In this document: piece after piece, positions 34,402 through 43,949 of the stretch
Layout of the letters: the number at the start of each line of letters is the position of its first letter
Numbering within the stretch: the stretch's first letter is position 1
Assembly: GCF_010614725.1 (NCBI RefSeq)
Contig: NZ_JAAEHL010000010.1
Coordinates: forward strand, 1 to 64,000
Length of the DNA: 64,000 nucleotides
Source: Flavobacterium ajazii
GTDB taxonomy: Bacteria; Bacteroidota; Bacteroidia; Flavobacteriales; Flavobacteriaceae
Direction of reading: 5' to 3'
Position numbers and translations under genes: made by a program
Notes under the pieces: model-generated
Told to the model about the DNA's origin: nothing
The model's input: the letters and a program-made list of their open reading frames with translations, nothing else
Database searches by the model: none

Positions 34402-35640
34402 ATGATTACTCTTATCACTAACATAAAAGAACTGTTGCAAGTTCGCGAAATCCCGGTTTCAAAAGTTTCAGGAGCAGAAATGACTGTTCTGCCCACCATC
34501 AAAAATGCTTTTTTGATAATAAAAAACAATGTTATTGCTGATTTTGGTTCAATGGAAAACCTTCCGGAAATCAAAGCCGACAAAACTATTGATGCAACAG
34601 GACGAGTTGTTTCACCTACCTGGTGTGACAGTCATACACATATCGTATATGCGGGCAATCGCGAACAGGAATTTGTAGACCGAATTAATGGATTTACTTA
34701 TGAAGAAATCGCAAATCGCGGTGGCGGAATCCTGAACTCTGCAAAAAAATTAAACGAAACTTCCGAAGAAGATATTTACGAGCAGTCAAAAGCCCGTCTC
34801 GAAGAAATAATGCATTTAGGAACGGGAGCCGTCGAAATAAAATCAGGCTATGGATTAACGATTGAAGGAGAACTAAAGATGCTTCGTGTTATAAAAAAAC
34901 TTGCCGAAAATTACCCGATTTCGATAAAGGCGACCTTCTTGGGAGCACATGCTTTTCCATTGCATTACAAAGAAAACAAAGCTGGTTACATTGACGAAAT
35001 CATAACCCAGATGCTTCCTGAAATAGCAAAAAACAAACTGGCAGATTATATTGATGTCTTTTGCGAAAGCGGTTATTTCTCTGTTGAAGAAACCGAAAAA
35101 ATAATGGAAGCCGGAATACAGTTCGGATTAAAACCAAAAATCCATGTAAACCAGTTCAATTCTATAGGCGGTATTCAGGCTGGAGTAAAATTTAAAGCCC
35201 TTTCTGTTGACCATCTTGAAATCATGAAACCTGAAGACATGGAAGCTCTAAAAAACACCGAAACGATGCCCGTTGCATTACCTTCATGCTCCTATTTTTT
35301 AAGTATTCCCTATACTCCTGCACGTGAAATGATAAATGCAGGCCTGCCTATTGCTTTGGCAACTGATTTCAATCCCGGCTCCACTCCATCCGGAAACATG
35401 AATTTTGTTGTGGCAACAGCCTGTATCAAAATGAAAATGACTCCCGAAGAAGCCATAAATGCCGCTACCATAAACGGCGCCTATGCAATGGGAATTTCAG
35501 AAACCCACGGAAGCATTACAAAAGGCAAAAAAGCCAATTTAATTATTACTAAACCGATTTCATCCTATTATCAGATCCCATACGCTTTTGGAAGTAACTT
35601 AATTGAAAGTGTGCTCATTGAAGGCCAAATTTTAGCATAA
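34402..35640 (+). CDS. hutI: Imidazolonepropionase
   Basis: 412 residues. It hydrolyses 4-imidazolone-5-propanoate to N-formimidoyl-L-glutamate in histidine degradation. Amidohydrolase-fold hallmarks are in place: SPTWCDSHTHIVYAGNREQE metal-binding HTH, GGGILNSAKKLN, VEIKSGYGLTIEGELKML, FLGAHAFP, and the late ALATDFNPGSTPSGNM with the metal Asp. hutG follows 1 kb away, but a minus-strand gene lies between, and hutH/hutU are not in the window, so the histidine pathway is split. Confidence 0.94.
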   Translation: MITLITNIKELLQVREIPVSKVSGAEMTVLPTIKNAFLIIKNNVIADFGSMENLPEIKADKTIDATGRVVSPTWCDSHTHIVYAGNREQEFVDRINGFTYEEIANRGGGILNSAKKLNETSEEDIYEQSKARLEEIMHLGTGAVEIKSGYGLTIEGELKMLRVIKKLAENYPISIKATFLGAHAFPLHYKENKAGYIDEIITQMLPEIAKNKLADYIDVFCESGYFSVEETEKIMEAGIQFGLKPKIHVNQFNSIGGIQAGVKFKALSVDHLEIMKPEDMEALKNTETMPVALPSCSYFLSIPYTPAREMINAGLPIALATDFNPGSTPSGNMNFVVATACIKMKMTPEEAINAATINGAYAMGISETHGSITKGKKANLIITKPISSYYQIPYAFGSNLIESVLIEGQILA

Positions 35641-35667
35641 AAAAAGAGGAGCATAACTCCTCTTTTT
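35641..35667. terminator. Bidirectional terminator after hutI
   Basis: AAAAAGAGGAG (35641-35651) pairs with CTCCTCTTTTT (35657-35667) around a 5-nt loop. It serves hutI and the convergent coiled-coil gene. Confidence 0.85.
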
Positions 35668-35687
35668 GTCTCTATTTTTTTCAATTC

Positions 35688-36566
35688 TTATCTTAAAGAA
35701 AAGCTTGTTTTAGAAACCAACTCATCATTATCAAAGATGTTGATAAAATAAGTTCCTTTTGCAAAATCTTTACCTGGCAAATCTTCAGAAACATTTACAG
35801 TTTTATTTTCGTACTGAACAGTTGTTTTAAAGCTGTAAGTTAAAGATTTATCACCAAAGCTTTCTGTCTTTTTATCACCTAAAACATTGTTTTTACTATC
35901 GATAACCTGAACATAGTACGTTTTATCCCCAGACTTTGCAATTTGATTTTCTGCAATAGTAAAACTAACTTTTAAAACATCAGCACGGCTTGCTTTGTCT
36001 GTTTCAATTTGCTTACCTGAGCTTTTCAATTTGTAAGCAGCTGTTTTTGTATTCAAAACAGACAGTTTAGAACCTTTTTCTACTGTTTTAGCTAAAGCTT
36101 CATTTTGACCAACCAAAACTTCATTATATTTTTTAGACTCTCCCAAGACTACAATTGTACTGTCTCTCTGAACTGTTAAAACACCATTTTGTTTTTTCAA
36201 TTCATCATTTTCAGCTACTAAAGTTTTCATTTTAGCCTGTAGCCCCTGAACCTGAGATCTGTATTTAGAAACATCCCCTTTTGATTTATTCAGGTCATCC
36301 ATCAAAGCTACAACTTTGTCTCTTTCCTGAATTAATTCATCTGACATTGAAGTATTCTCAGCAATGGCAGCATCATAAGTTGCTTTCAGTTCCTGAAGAT
36401 CTTTCATTACAGATTCTTTTTCTGTCAATGTAGTAGTAAGTTCTGTTTTTACAACATCTGAATCAGAAGAAAGTTTAAAAATGTATACTAAACTACCAAT
36501 AAGTAGGACTGCTAAAACTGCGATTACCGCCTTTAGACTTGAGTTGTTTTTGTTTGGGTTTTCCAT
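35688..36566 (-). CDS. Single-pass membrane protein with periplasmic coiled coil, unknown function
   Basis: 292 residues: a short polar N-terminus, one transmembrane helix (LKAVIAVLAVLLIGSLVYIF, about 11-30), a long predicted coiled coil (about 40-165, many Leu/Lys/Glu heptads such as KMKTLVAENDELKKQNGVL), and a C-terminal beta domain (about 190-292) ending VSKTSFSLR. No catalytic motif seen and no family recognised with confidence. It could be an envelope scaffold or spacer. It has its own -7 box and shares a divergent intergenic region with hutG. Confidence 0.7.
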   Translation of the reverse strand: MENPNKNNSSLKAVIAVLAVLLIGSLVYIFKLSSDSDVVKTELTTTLTEKESVMKDLQELKATYDAAIAENTSMSDELIQERDKVVALMDDLNKSKGDVSKYRSQVQGLQAKMKTLVAENDELKKQNGVLTVQRDSTIVVLGESKKYNEVLVGQNEALAKTVEKGSKLSVLNTKTAAYKLKSSGKQIETDKASRADVLKVSFTIAENQIAKSGDKTYYVQVIDSKNNVLGDKKTESFGDKSLTYSFKTTVQYENKTVNVSEDLPGKDFAKGTYFINIFDNDELVSKTSFSLR

Positions 36567-36588
36567 ATTTAATAATTTTCTTTAATAA

Positions 36589-36596
36589 CAAATTTA
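36589..36596 (-). promoter_or_regulatory. -7 promoter box for the coiled-coil gene
   Basis: TAAATTTG on the minus strand; predicted transcript start near 36584, about 18 nt before the ATG. Confidence 0.5.
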
Positions 36597-36639
36597 AATA
36601 ATTAATGTAAGGTAATAACGTAAGTTAACACTTTTATAT

Positions 36640-36647
36640 TATTTTTG
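36640..36647 (+). promoter_or_regulatory. -7 promoter box for hutG
   Basis: TATTTTTG; predicted transcript start near 36652, about 12 nt before the ATG. Confidence 0.5.
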
Positions 36648-36663
36648 GATAATATTTTTTTTT

Positions 36664-37701
36664 ATGGATAAGTTAATCCCTTTTACGATTAATGATTTAG
36701 CAAAAGTTACCAATCACAGAAGTGGTGAAATAAAATTTGGGGAAAAAATGATCCTTATTCCTAAGGGCATAAATTATATAGATTTCCTAAAAGAAAGTGA
36801 CGCTAAATATGTGCTTTTGGGCATCCCTGAAGATATTGGTGTACGTGCCAATTACGGAAGACCCGGCGCAGCTTCCGCCTGGGACTGTGCAATAAAAAGC
36901 ATAGCAAACATCCAGCATAACCGTTTTTGCAAAGGCAGCCAGATTATTGTTCTGGGACATATTGATGTAGCTCAGGAAATGAAGGATGTTGAAAACCTTG
37001 ATTTTAACGATATTGATGACCGTTCAAAACTGAGCCAGCTAGTTGAAAAAATCGACAAAGAAGTTTCACATATCATCTTCACTTTAATCAAAGCAGGAAA
37101 AACACCTATCATTATTGGAGGTGGACATAACAATGCTTATGGAAATATAAAAGGTACGGCTTTAGCTAAAGGAAAACCAATAAACGCAATCAATTTTGAT
37201 GCACATTCTGATTTTAGAATACTGGAAGGACGACATAGCGGAAATGGTTTTTCGTATGCTTACGAAGAAGGATTCCTTAAAAAGTATTTCATTTTTGGAC
37301 TTCACGAAAATTATACTTCAAAAAGCGTTCTTGATATTATAAAAAAACTGGAAGACCGTGTACGCTATAATACTTATGACAGTATTAATATTCGGGAAGA
37401 AAAAGATTTCAACCACGAAATGATTTCTGCACTGGAATTCATAAAATCAGATTCTTTTGGTATTGAAATTGATCTGGATGCCATTCCAAATATCGCCAGC
37501 AGTGCCATGACCATCAGCGGTTTTTCAATTGAACAGCTGCGTCAGTTTATTTCGTACTTCGGACAGCACAGAAATGCTGCATACTTACATATCTGTGAAG
37601 GAGCTCCGGATTTAGACAATTCTTCAAACAACCATTTAATCGGCAAACTAATTGGCTATATGATAACTGATTTTATCAAAGCAAATCATGAAAAAATTTA
37701 A
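36664..37701 (+). CDS. hutG: Formimidoylglutamase (arginase superfamily)
   Basis: 345 residues. Mn-binding signatures of the ureohydrolase fold are present: GGGHNNAYGN, NFDAHSDFRI and EIDLDAIPN. The arginase superfamily includes arginase, agmatinase and formimidoylglutamase; the near neighbour hutI favours the last, which splits N-formimidoyl-glutamate to glutamate and formamide. Arginase cannot be excluded by sequence alone. It is divergent from the coiled-coil gene, with its own -7 box. Confidence 0.8.
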   Translation: MDKLIPFTINDLAKVTNHRSGEIKFGEKMILIPKGINYIDFLKESDAKYVLLGIPEDIGVRANYGRPGAASAWDCAIKSIANIQHNRFCKGSQIIVLGHIDVAQEMKDVENLDFNDIDDRSKLSQLVEKIDKEVSHIIFTLIKAGKTPIIIGGGHNNAYGNIKGTALAKGKPINAINFDAHSDFRILEGRHSGNGFSYAYEEGFLKKYFIFGLHENYTSKSVLDIIKKLEDRVRYNTYDSINIREEKDFNHEMISALEFIKSDSFGIEIDLDAIPNIASSAMTISGFSIEQLRQFISYFGQHRNAAYLHICEGAPDLDNSSNNHLIGKLIGYMITDFIKANHEKI

Positions 37702-37784
37702 CGATTAAACATTTATCAACGCCTTATCATCCATCCTTTTTCCAAATAAAATCTTAATCAATTAAACGATTGGCCGAATAAAAC

Positions 37785-37792
37785 TATCTTTG
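37785..37792 (+). promoter_or_regulatory. -7 promoter box for the DEAD-box helicase gene
   Basis: TATCTTTG; predicted transcript start near 37797, about 39 nt before the ATG. Confidence 0.5.
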
Positions 37793-37835
37793 CACAGAAT
37801 TTAGTACTTAAAACTAAATTCCTAATACCTAAGAT

Positions 37836-39086
37836 ATGTTATTCGAAGATTTATCACTTTCAAAAAGTATACAAAGAGCCGTATTTGAAGAAGGCTATTT
37901 AAATCCTACCCCAATTCAGGAACAGGCTATTCCGGTTGTACTGGCCGGAAGGGATTTAATTGGCTGTGCACAAACCGGTACCGGAAAAACGGCTGCATTT
38001 GCAATTCCGATTATTCATCAATTACACAGAATCGTAGGTTCTTCAAAAAAAGCCAAACAAATTCGTGCCCTTATTGTCACTCCTACACGTGAACTAGCTG
38101 TACAAATCGGACAGAGTTTTGATACTTATGCCAAATATACGAATCTAACACAACTGACTATTTTTGGAGGAGTTTCTCAAAACCCACAGGTAGAAACTCT
38201 AAAAAAAGGAGTTGATATTCTTGTAGCTACACCGGGAAGACTCTTAGACTTACACAAACAAGGTTTCCTTGATTTAAATCATCTGCATGTTTTGGTTTTG
38301 GATGAAGCAGACCAGATGCTGGATATGGGATTTGTAAACGATGTCAAAAAAATCGTAAAGCTAACACCTAAAAACAGACAAACTTTATTCTTTTCTGCAA
38401 CTATGCCAATCGCAATACGGGAACTAGCCGAAATGTTTTTGACAGAACCGGAAACAGTAACTGTATCACCCGTTTCTTCTACAGCCGAAAATGTGGAACA
38501 GCGTGTCTATTTTGTAGACAAAACTGAGAAGCGAAATTTACTTTATCATTTAATAAAAACAGAAGGCTTATCAAACGTATTGGTTTTTGCAAGGACAAAA
38601 CACGGAGCAGATAATGTTGTAAAAGCCCTTCGTAAAAAAGATATTCCTGCAGAAGCAATTCACGGGGATAAATCCCAAAATGCAAGACAGCGCGTTTTGG
38701 ATGCATTCAAGAACAAAGAAGTTGGTGTATTGGTTGCTACTGATATTGCTGCAAGAGGAATTGATATTGACCAGTTACCGTTTGTAATCAATTTTGATTT
38801 ACCAAATATTCCTGAAACCTATGTACACCGAATTGGAAGAACAGGACGTGCCGGAAATGGCGGCATTGCAATATCTTTTTGTGGAAAAGACGAGCATCCA
38901 TATTGGAAAGACATCCAAAAATTAATAAAGGTTGATGTAAAAACAATTAACGATCATCCGTACAAATGGCATGCTGGAAGCCCTGACCCAACTTCAGAAA
39001 AACCTAAAAATTCAAACAGAAGCGGAGGCGCACATAAATCCAGAAAATCAAACACTTCTAAGAAAAATAAAAAACGTTGGTATTAA
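37836..39086 (+). CDS. DEAD-box RNA helicase, RhlE-like
   Basis: 416 residues. All helicase motifs are visible: Q motif (NPTPIQEQAIP), motif I AQTGTGKT (45-52), Ia PTRELAVQ, Ib TPGRLLDL, motif II LDEADQMLDMG, III SATMP, V ATDIAARGIDID and VI HRIGRTGRAG. A short basic tail (KKNKKRWY) probably helps RNA binding, as in RhlE. Role: unwinding of structured RNA in ribosome assembly or mRNA decay. Its TAA overlaps the TAA of the opposite gene within the palindrome TTAA, and the last codons form one arm of a terminator. Confidence 0.92.
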   Translation: MLFEDLSLSKSIQRAVFEEGYLNPTPIQEQAIPVVLAGRDLIGCAQTGTGKTAAFAIPIIHQLHRIVGSSKKAKQIRALIVTPTRELAVQIGQSFDTYAKYTNLTQLTIFGGVSQNPQVETLKKGVDILVATPGRLLDLHKQGFLDLNHLHVLVLDEADQMLDMGFVNDVKKIVKLTPKNRQTLFFSATMPIAIRELAEMFLTEPETVTVSPVSSTAENVEQRVYFVDKTEKRNLLYHLIKTEGLSNVLVFARTKHGADNVVKALRKKDIPAEAIHGDKSQNARQRVLDAFKNKEVGVLVATDIAARGIDIDQLPFVINFDLPNIPETYVHRIGRTGRAGNGGIAISFCGKDEHPYWKDIQKLIKVDVKTINDHPYKWHAGSPDPTSEKPKNSNRSGGAHKSRKSNTSKKNKKRWY

Positions 39087-39100
39087 CAGCCAACGTTTTT
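39070..39100. terminator. Bidirectional terminator overlapping both stop codons
   Basis: AAAAACGTTGG (39070-39080) pairs with CCAACGTTTTT (39090-39100). The loop contains both stop codons (39083-39086). The stem arms are the last sense codons of the helicase and of the hybrid kinase. Confidence 0.85.
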
Positions 39101-41266
39101 CTCTTCTAAAATAAGATTATTTATAATTTTAAATAATTTTCCTGACTCAAAAGGCTTCACTATAATATCATTCATCCCTGAAGACAAAGCTTCTTCTGCT
39201 ATTTCATCCTTATCAAAAGCGGTTAAAGCAATAACAGGTGTTACAATTCCGTTTGCCCGAAGTTTTCTTGTAGTTTCAAATCCGTTCATTACAGGCATAT
39301 TGATATCCATTAATACAATATCGAACTCTTCTTGTTGCAGCAGTTCAATAGCCGCAAAGCCATCATTTGCAACACTGCATAGATAATTATTTTTTTCTAT
39401 AATTTTCTTAGTAACCAACTGGTTAATAACATTATCATCTACTATTAAAACTTTGCATTGATAGGTGGATTCTAAATCAAAATCAATTTCATCAATTGCA
39501 GTTTTATTCTTTTCAGGATTATATTCAAAAGAAATTGTAAAAGTAAATATTGTCCCTTTCCCTATTTCACTTTGCAGGAAAATTGTGCTTCCAAACAACT
39601 CAAGAAGTTTTTTCACAATACTTAGTCCCAATCCCGTTCCCTGATAATCTTGTTCTTTTCGACCTACCTGTACAAACTTTTCAAAAACCTTGTCCTGGTC
39701 GGCTGATGCAATTCCGATACCGTTATCTTTTACCTGAAACTCTACAAAATGATGATTATCTTCTGTTTTTACCAAACTAGCTATGATTTCAACCTGTCCA
39801 TTTTTGGTAAATTTAAGAGCATTACTCGCCAAATTCATCAAAATCTGACCAAGCCTGAGTTTATCTCCAATCAAATATTGCGGAATATTCGAATCAATAT
39901 GCACAAAAAACTGATTATTATTTTTCTGAGCTAAAAAGGATAATGAATTTTTAATCATATTGATTTCCTCAAAGACATCAAAAACCGAATTTTCAAGAAC
40001 CACTCTTTTTTCTTCAATTTTATTGATTTGAAGAATATCATTTACCAAAGACAATAAATAACGAGCCGAAAATTTTAATGAACTCAAATACTGACTTCCT
40101 GATAATTCCTTGTGTTCATCTGCTATAATATTTGTAATTCCGACCACACCATACAGTGGGGTACGCAATTCATGGCTAATGGTAGAAATAAAATGAGTTT
40201 TCATCTGCGACGCTTCTTCGGCGATTTCTTTTGCCTTTAAAAGTTCTTCATTTACTTTCTTTCTGATAATATTATTTTTATATAAAGTAAAAATCAGGAA
40301 TAAAAAAATAAATGATATTAAAACAAATAAGACAACAATGATTTTGGATTTCTTGAGGTTTTCAGATTGCACAACTTTTTCATTTTCAATCTTATCAATC
40401 TCTCTTTTATATTCATCCAGCTCCAAATTAAATCCTGCTACAGATGCTTTTTTCAACTTCTCCTGACTGTACAGATCATCCGTAATCTTATTATAAAGAG
40501 ACAGGTTTGCATAAGCTTCTTTATATCTTTTTACTTTGTTCAAAAAATTAGAATATTCTAAATATGCAAAAGACAAATCGTTTTTTTCTTTGCTATGCTG
40601 ACCTAATTCAATTGCTTTTTTAAAGTACAAATCAGCATTTTTGTAATCATTTTTATAACCTGAATACATCCCGTTTAGCATCGCAACAATTACTTCTGTT
40701 GATTTGCTCTTGTTTTTCTGATCCGTATTAATAAATTTCAAAAATGAAGTTCCTTCTTTAAACTTTCCAATATCAAAATAGGCCCATGCAATATTTACAT
40801 TTGTAAAATATACTTGCTTAAAATCATGAATTTTCAAACCATATGCGATGGCTTTTTTATAATAATAAATCCCTTTATCAAACTGTTTTTTTTCAAAACA
40901 GTAAGCATTCCCTAAATTATTATAAAGGCTATATTTTATAGAATCGTTGTTAATCTTATTGGCATATGCCAAACTTTTATTGTAGAAAAAAATAGACTTA
41001 TCAAGTTCCGATAATTCACTATAATTATCAGCTATTACTTTATAAGAATAGGCAATTAAGTAATTATTCTTTTTTAAAGAAGCATAATTTAAAGCTGCTC
41101 TGGATTTAATTAGAGATTTTTCAAAATTTGAATTTTTGAAATCTGACCAGGCCAGTTTGATTAGTTTATGGATTTTAGCTTCTGAAATTTTATCGTGATG
41201 AGCCTCCGCCGAATTCCAAAAGCAATTCAGAAACAACAAACATAAAAACATCCGTATTCGGGGCAT
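39083..41266 (-). CDS. TPR hybrid sensor histidine kinase with response-regulator receiver
   Basis: 727 residues. Signal/TM at the N-terminus, about six TPR units (about 30-270; e.g. YSLYNNLGNAYCFEKKQF), a transmembrane helix (IIVVLFVLISFIFLFLIF, about 308-326), a HisKA domain with phosphoacceptor FISTISHELRTPLYGVVG, an HATPase with LGQILMNLASNALKFT, DNGIGIA and GTGLGLSIVKKL, and a C-terminal receiver (VLIVDDNVINQLV, phospho-Asp in DIVLMDINMPVMNG). It has no DNA-binding output, so the phosphate must pass on to another protein not encoded nearby. The TPR region probably faces the periplasm as a sensor. Confidence 0.9.
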   Translation of the reverse strand: MPRIRMFLCLLFLNCFWNSAEAHHDKISEAKIHKLIKLAWSDFKNSNFEKSLIKSRAALNYASLKKNNYLIAYSYKVIADNYSELSELDKSIFFYNKSLAYANKINNDSIKYSLYNNLGNAYCFEKKQFDKGIYYYKKAIAYGLKIHDFKQVYFTNVNIAWAYFDIGKFKEGTSFLKFINTDQKNKSKSTEVIVAMLNGMYSGYKNDYKNADLYFKKAIELGQHSKEKNDLSFAYLEYSNFLNKVKRYKEAYANLSLYNKITDDLYSQEKLKKASVAGFNLELDEYKREIDKIENEKVVQSENLKKSKIIVVLFVLISFIFLFLIFTLYKNNIIRKKVNEELLKAKEIAEEASQMKTHFISTISHELRTPLYGVVGITNIIADEHKELSGSQYLSSLKFSARYLLSLVNDILQINKIEEKRVVLENSVFDVFEEINMIKNSLSFLAQKNNNQFFVHIDSNIPQYLIGDKLRLGQILMNLASNALKFTKNGQVEIIASLVKTEDNHHFVEFQVKDNGIGIASADQDKVFEKFVQVGRKEQDYQGTGLGLSIVKKLLELFGSTIFLQSEIGKGTIFTFTISFEYNPEKNKTAIDEIDFDLESTYQCKVLIVDDNVINQLVTKKIIEKNNYLCSVANDGFAAIELLQQEEFDIVLMDINMPVMNGFETTRKLRANGIVTPVIALTAFDKDEIAEEALSSGMNDIIVKPFESGKLFKIINNLILEEKNVGC

Positions 41267-41283
41267 AATTCGGCTAATTTCAT

Positions 41284-41291
41284 CAAATATA
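41284..41291 (-). promoter_or_regulatory. -7 promoter box for the TPR hybrid kinase gene
   Basis: TATATTTG on the minus strand; predicted transcript start near 41279, about 13 nt before the start codon. Confidence 0.5.
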
Positions 41292-41303
41292 CACTTTAAA
41301 ATA

Positions 41304-41341
41304 AAAAGAGTTGCATTTGATAAACAAATTACAACTCTTTT
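41304..41341 (-). terminator. Terminator of the dicarboxylate symporter gene
   Basis: AAAAGAGTTG (41304-41313) pairs with CAACTCTTTT (41332-41341), with an inner ATTTG/CAAAT stem. On the minus strand a T-rich run follows. Confidence 0.75.
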
Positions 41342-41384
41342 CTAAAAAATTATCTGTAAAAATAAAACCTAAGCCTGAATCATT

Positions 41385-42656
41385 TTAAGCAACATTCTGC
41401 TCATTATTGCTTTCCCATTGGCCAACTACTGAAGTAGCGAGTGCATTTCCTAAAACATTTGTTGCACTTCTAAACATATCACAAAAATGATCAATCGGTA
41501 AAATCAATGCAATTCCTTCAACCGGAATATCAAACATTCCACAAGTTGCTGCAACCACAACCAAACTCGCTCTCGGTACACCTGCAATTCCTTTACTGGT
41601 AAGCATTAGAACCAAAAGCATTACCATTTGGGTTCCTAAATCTAAGTGTACATTATAAAACTGGGCAATAAAAATACTGGCAAAAGTCATATACATCATA
41701 CTCCCGTCAAGATTGAAAGAATATCCAAGCGGAAGCATAAAAGATACGATTCTGTCTTTTACACCAAAATTTTCAAGTTCTTCGGTCAACTTAGGAAAAA
41801 CAGCTTCACTGCTTGTTGTTCCAAAAGCAATTGCCAAAGGCCCTACAATACGTTTTAATAATTCGATCATTCTTCCTTTTAAGAAAATAAACCCAACAGC
41901 TATTAAAACCACCCACAATGTACCTATTCCTAACAAAAAGGAACCGAAAAATTTAAAATAAGTGATCAGCAACTCTTCTGCATCACGAACGGCAAACACA
42001 CCTGCAATAGCCCCAAAAACTCCAATTGGAGCAAAGTTCATTACATAATTTACCATTTTTAATACAATGTGCGACATCTTATCTAATGCACCAATAACGG
42101 GTTTTACCTTTTCTCCTAAAGAAGCTGCTGCTAATCCAAAAAAGATTGAAAAAATTACAATCTGCAGAATTTCATTTGTTGCCATGGCCTCAATGATACT
42201 CTTTGGCACAATATGTTCAACAAAATTCTCAAAAGATAAATTTTGTGTTTTAGCCGTAACTTCAGATGCGGCACCCATATCAATATCATCTAATTTTATA
42301 CCAACTCCCGGCTCTAAAATATTCACATAAAATAACCCGATTAATAATGATATAAAAGAAGCAGTAAAAAACCATCCCAGTGCTTTTCCACCAATTCTTC
42401 CAACGGTTTTTATGTCTCCTAATTTTGCAATTCCGACTACGAGAGTCGTAAAAACCAACGGAGAAATAATCATCTGAACCAATCGAATAAAAACAGTTGC
42501 CAGCATTTTTATTTTATTGCTGAACGATTGTGCCGCCTCAGTCGAAATCGAATTGTGCAATATGATTCCTAAAATAGCGCCAAGAACCATCGCTATTAAA
42601 ATCTGACCTGTCAGTCCTGAAAAAAAAGATTTTTTTGAATTTTGGATTGTATCCAT
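41385..42656 (-). CDS. Dicarboxylate/amino acid:cation symporter (DAACS, GltP/DctA-like)
   Basis: 423 residues with eight hydrophobic segments plus re-entrant loops. Family motifs: FIRLVQMIISPLVFTTLVVGIAKLGD (split), the serine-rich AFGTTSSEAVFPKL hairpin, LGYSFNLDGSMMYMTFASIFIAQ, and SKGIAGVPRASLVVV. It imports glutamate, aspartate or C4-dicarboxylates with Na+ or H+; the exact substrate cannot be read. It lies 48 bp after aroC on the same strand and may be partly cotranscribed, but it has its own terminator. Confidence 0.9.
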   Translation of the reverse strand: MDTIQNSKKSFFSGLTGQILIAMVLGAILGIILHNSISTEAAQSFSNKIKMLATVFIRLVQMIISPLVFTTLVVGIAKLGDIKTVGRIGGKALGWFFTASFISLLIGLFYVNILEPGVGIKLDDIDMGAASEVTAKTQNLSFENFVEHIVPKSIIEAMATNEILQIVIFSIFFGLAAASLGEKVKPVIGALDKMSHIVLKMVNYVMNFAPIGVFGAIAGVFAVRDAEELLITYFKFFGSFLLGIGTLWVVLIAVGFIFLKGRMIELLKRIVGPLAIAFGTTSSEAVFPKLTEELENFGVKDRIVSFMLPLGYSFNLDGSMMYMTFASIFIAQFYNVHLDLGTQMVMLLVLMLTSKGIAGVPRASLVVVAATCGMFDIPVEGIALILPIDHFCDMFRSATNVLGNALATSVVGQWESNNEQNVA

Positions 42657-42704
42657 CTATTTGATTTTATAATTAAAAAAAGACCCTCACTGCCTGCTTT
42701 TAAA

Positions 42705-43763
42705 TTAATATGTTTTGTTGATTAAATAAAAATCAGCCAAAACAATAGCCGCCATAGCCTCAACAATAGGCACAGCTCTTGGTACTACACACGGATCATG
42801 ACGGCCTTTTCCTGTCATTGGCGTAATATTTCCTTTATTATCTAATGAATCCTGAGTCTGCATGATAGTCGCAACAGGTTTAAAAGCTACTCTGAAATAA
42901 ATATCCATTCCGTTGCTGATTCCTCCCTGAATTCCTCCTGAAAGATTTGTTTTTGTAGTTCCGTCAGGATTGTATAAATCGTTATGTTCGCTTCCTTTCA
43001 TTTCTGAACCAGAAAAACCGCTTCCATACTCAAAACCTTTTACAGCATTAATAGACAGCATTGCTTTTCCTAATTCAGCATGCAGTTTATCAAAAACCGG
43101 TTCTCCCAAACCAACAGGAACGTTCTGAATCACACATGAAACCACTCCTCCAACTGTATCTCCCTGCTTACGGATATCACGAATATATTCTTCCATAATT
43201 GCTGCTGATTTTTCATCAGGACAACGTACAGGATTACTTTCTATCTTCGAAAAATCAAGTTCCTGATAAGGTGTATCTAAATGAATTGGCCCAACAGATG
43301 AAACGTAGGCATTTATTTTAATTTCCGGTAACATTTGCTTTGCAATTGCCCCGGCTACTACTCTGCTCGCTGTTTCACGTGCCGAACTTCTTCCGCCTCC
43401 GCGATAATCCCTAAAACCATATTTCTGATCATATACATAATCAGCATGACTTGGCCTGTAATTATCTTTTATATGTGAATAATCATCTGATTTTTGATTG
43501 GTATTAGGAATAATAAATCCAATTGGTGTACCTGTAGTTTTTCCTTCAAAAATTCCGGATAAAAACTGAACTGCATCCGGTTCTTTTCGTTGTGTTACAA
43601 TTGCGGACTGCCCTGGTTTTCTTCTGGACATTTCAACTTCAATCGCTTCAAAATCAAGTTGAATTCCTGATGGACAACCGTCTATTATTCCGCCTAAAGC
43701 TTCCCCATGAGATTCACCAAATGTGGTAACTTTATATAGTGTGCCGTAGCTATTTCCTGCCAT
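42705..43763 (-). CDS. aroC: Chorismate synthase
   Basis: 352 residues. It makes chorismate from 5-enolpyruvylshikimate-3-phosphate with reduced FMN, the last shared step of aromatic synthesis. The three family signatures are present: GESHGEALGGIIDGCPSG (about 14-31), RPSHADYVYDQKYGFRDYRGGGRSSARETASR (pieces thereof, about 104-136), and the late GRHDPCVVPRAVPIVEAMAA. All catalytic His/Arg positions look intact. A perfect -7 box sits 17 bp upstream of the ATG. Confidence 0.95.
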   Translation of the reverse strand: MAGNSYGTLYKVTTFGESHGEALGGIIDGCPSGIQLDFEAIEVEMSRRKPGQSAIVTQRKEPDAVQFLSGIFEGKTTGTPIGFIIPNTNQKSDDYSHIKDNYRPSHADYVYDQKYGFRDYRGGGRSSARETASRVVAGAIAKQMLPEIKINAYVSSVGPIHLDTPYQELDFSKIESNPVRCPDEKSAAIMEEYIRDIRKQGDTVGGVVSCVIQNVPVGLGEPVFDKLHAELGKAMLSINAVKGFEYGSGFSGSEMKGSEHNDLYNPDGTTKTNLSGGIQGGISNGMDIYFRVAFKPVATIMQTQDSLDNKGNITPMTGKGRHDPCVVPRAVPIVEAMAAIVLADFYLINKTY

Positions 43764-43779
43764 TATAATTAGTTTTGAG

Positions 43780-43787
43780 CAAATGTA
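43780..43787 (-). promoter_or_regulatory. -7 promoter box for aroC
   Basis: TACATTTG on the minus strand; predicted transcript start near 43775, about 12 nt before the ATG. Confidence 0.5.
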
Positions 43788-43949
43788 AGTTTTATGAATT
43801 AAATTAAAAAATTTAAAATCAGGATTTAAAGCAAGTACATTTGGCTAAAAAATCATAATTTATTAAAATTAAAACCAAATTGATAACCTTTTGATAAAAC
43901 GAAAATGATTCTGGTTTGCTTTATTTGTTAAACTTCAAATTAAGAAAAA

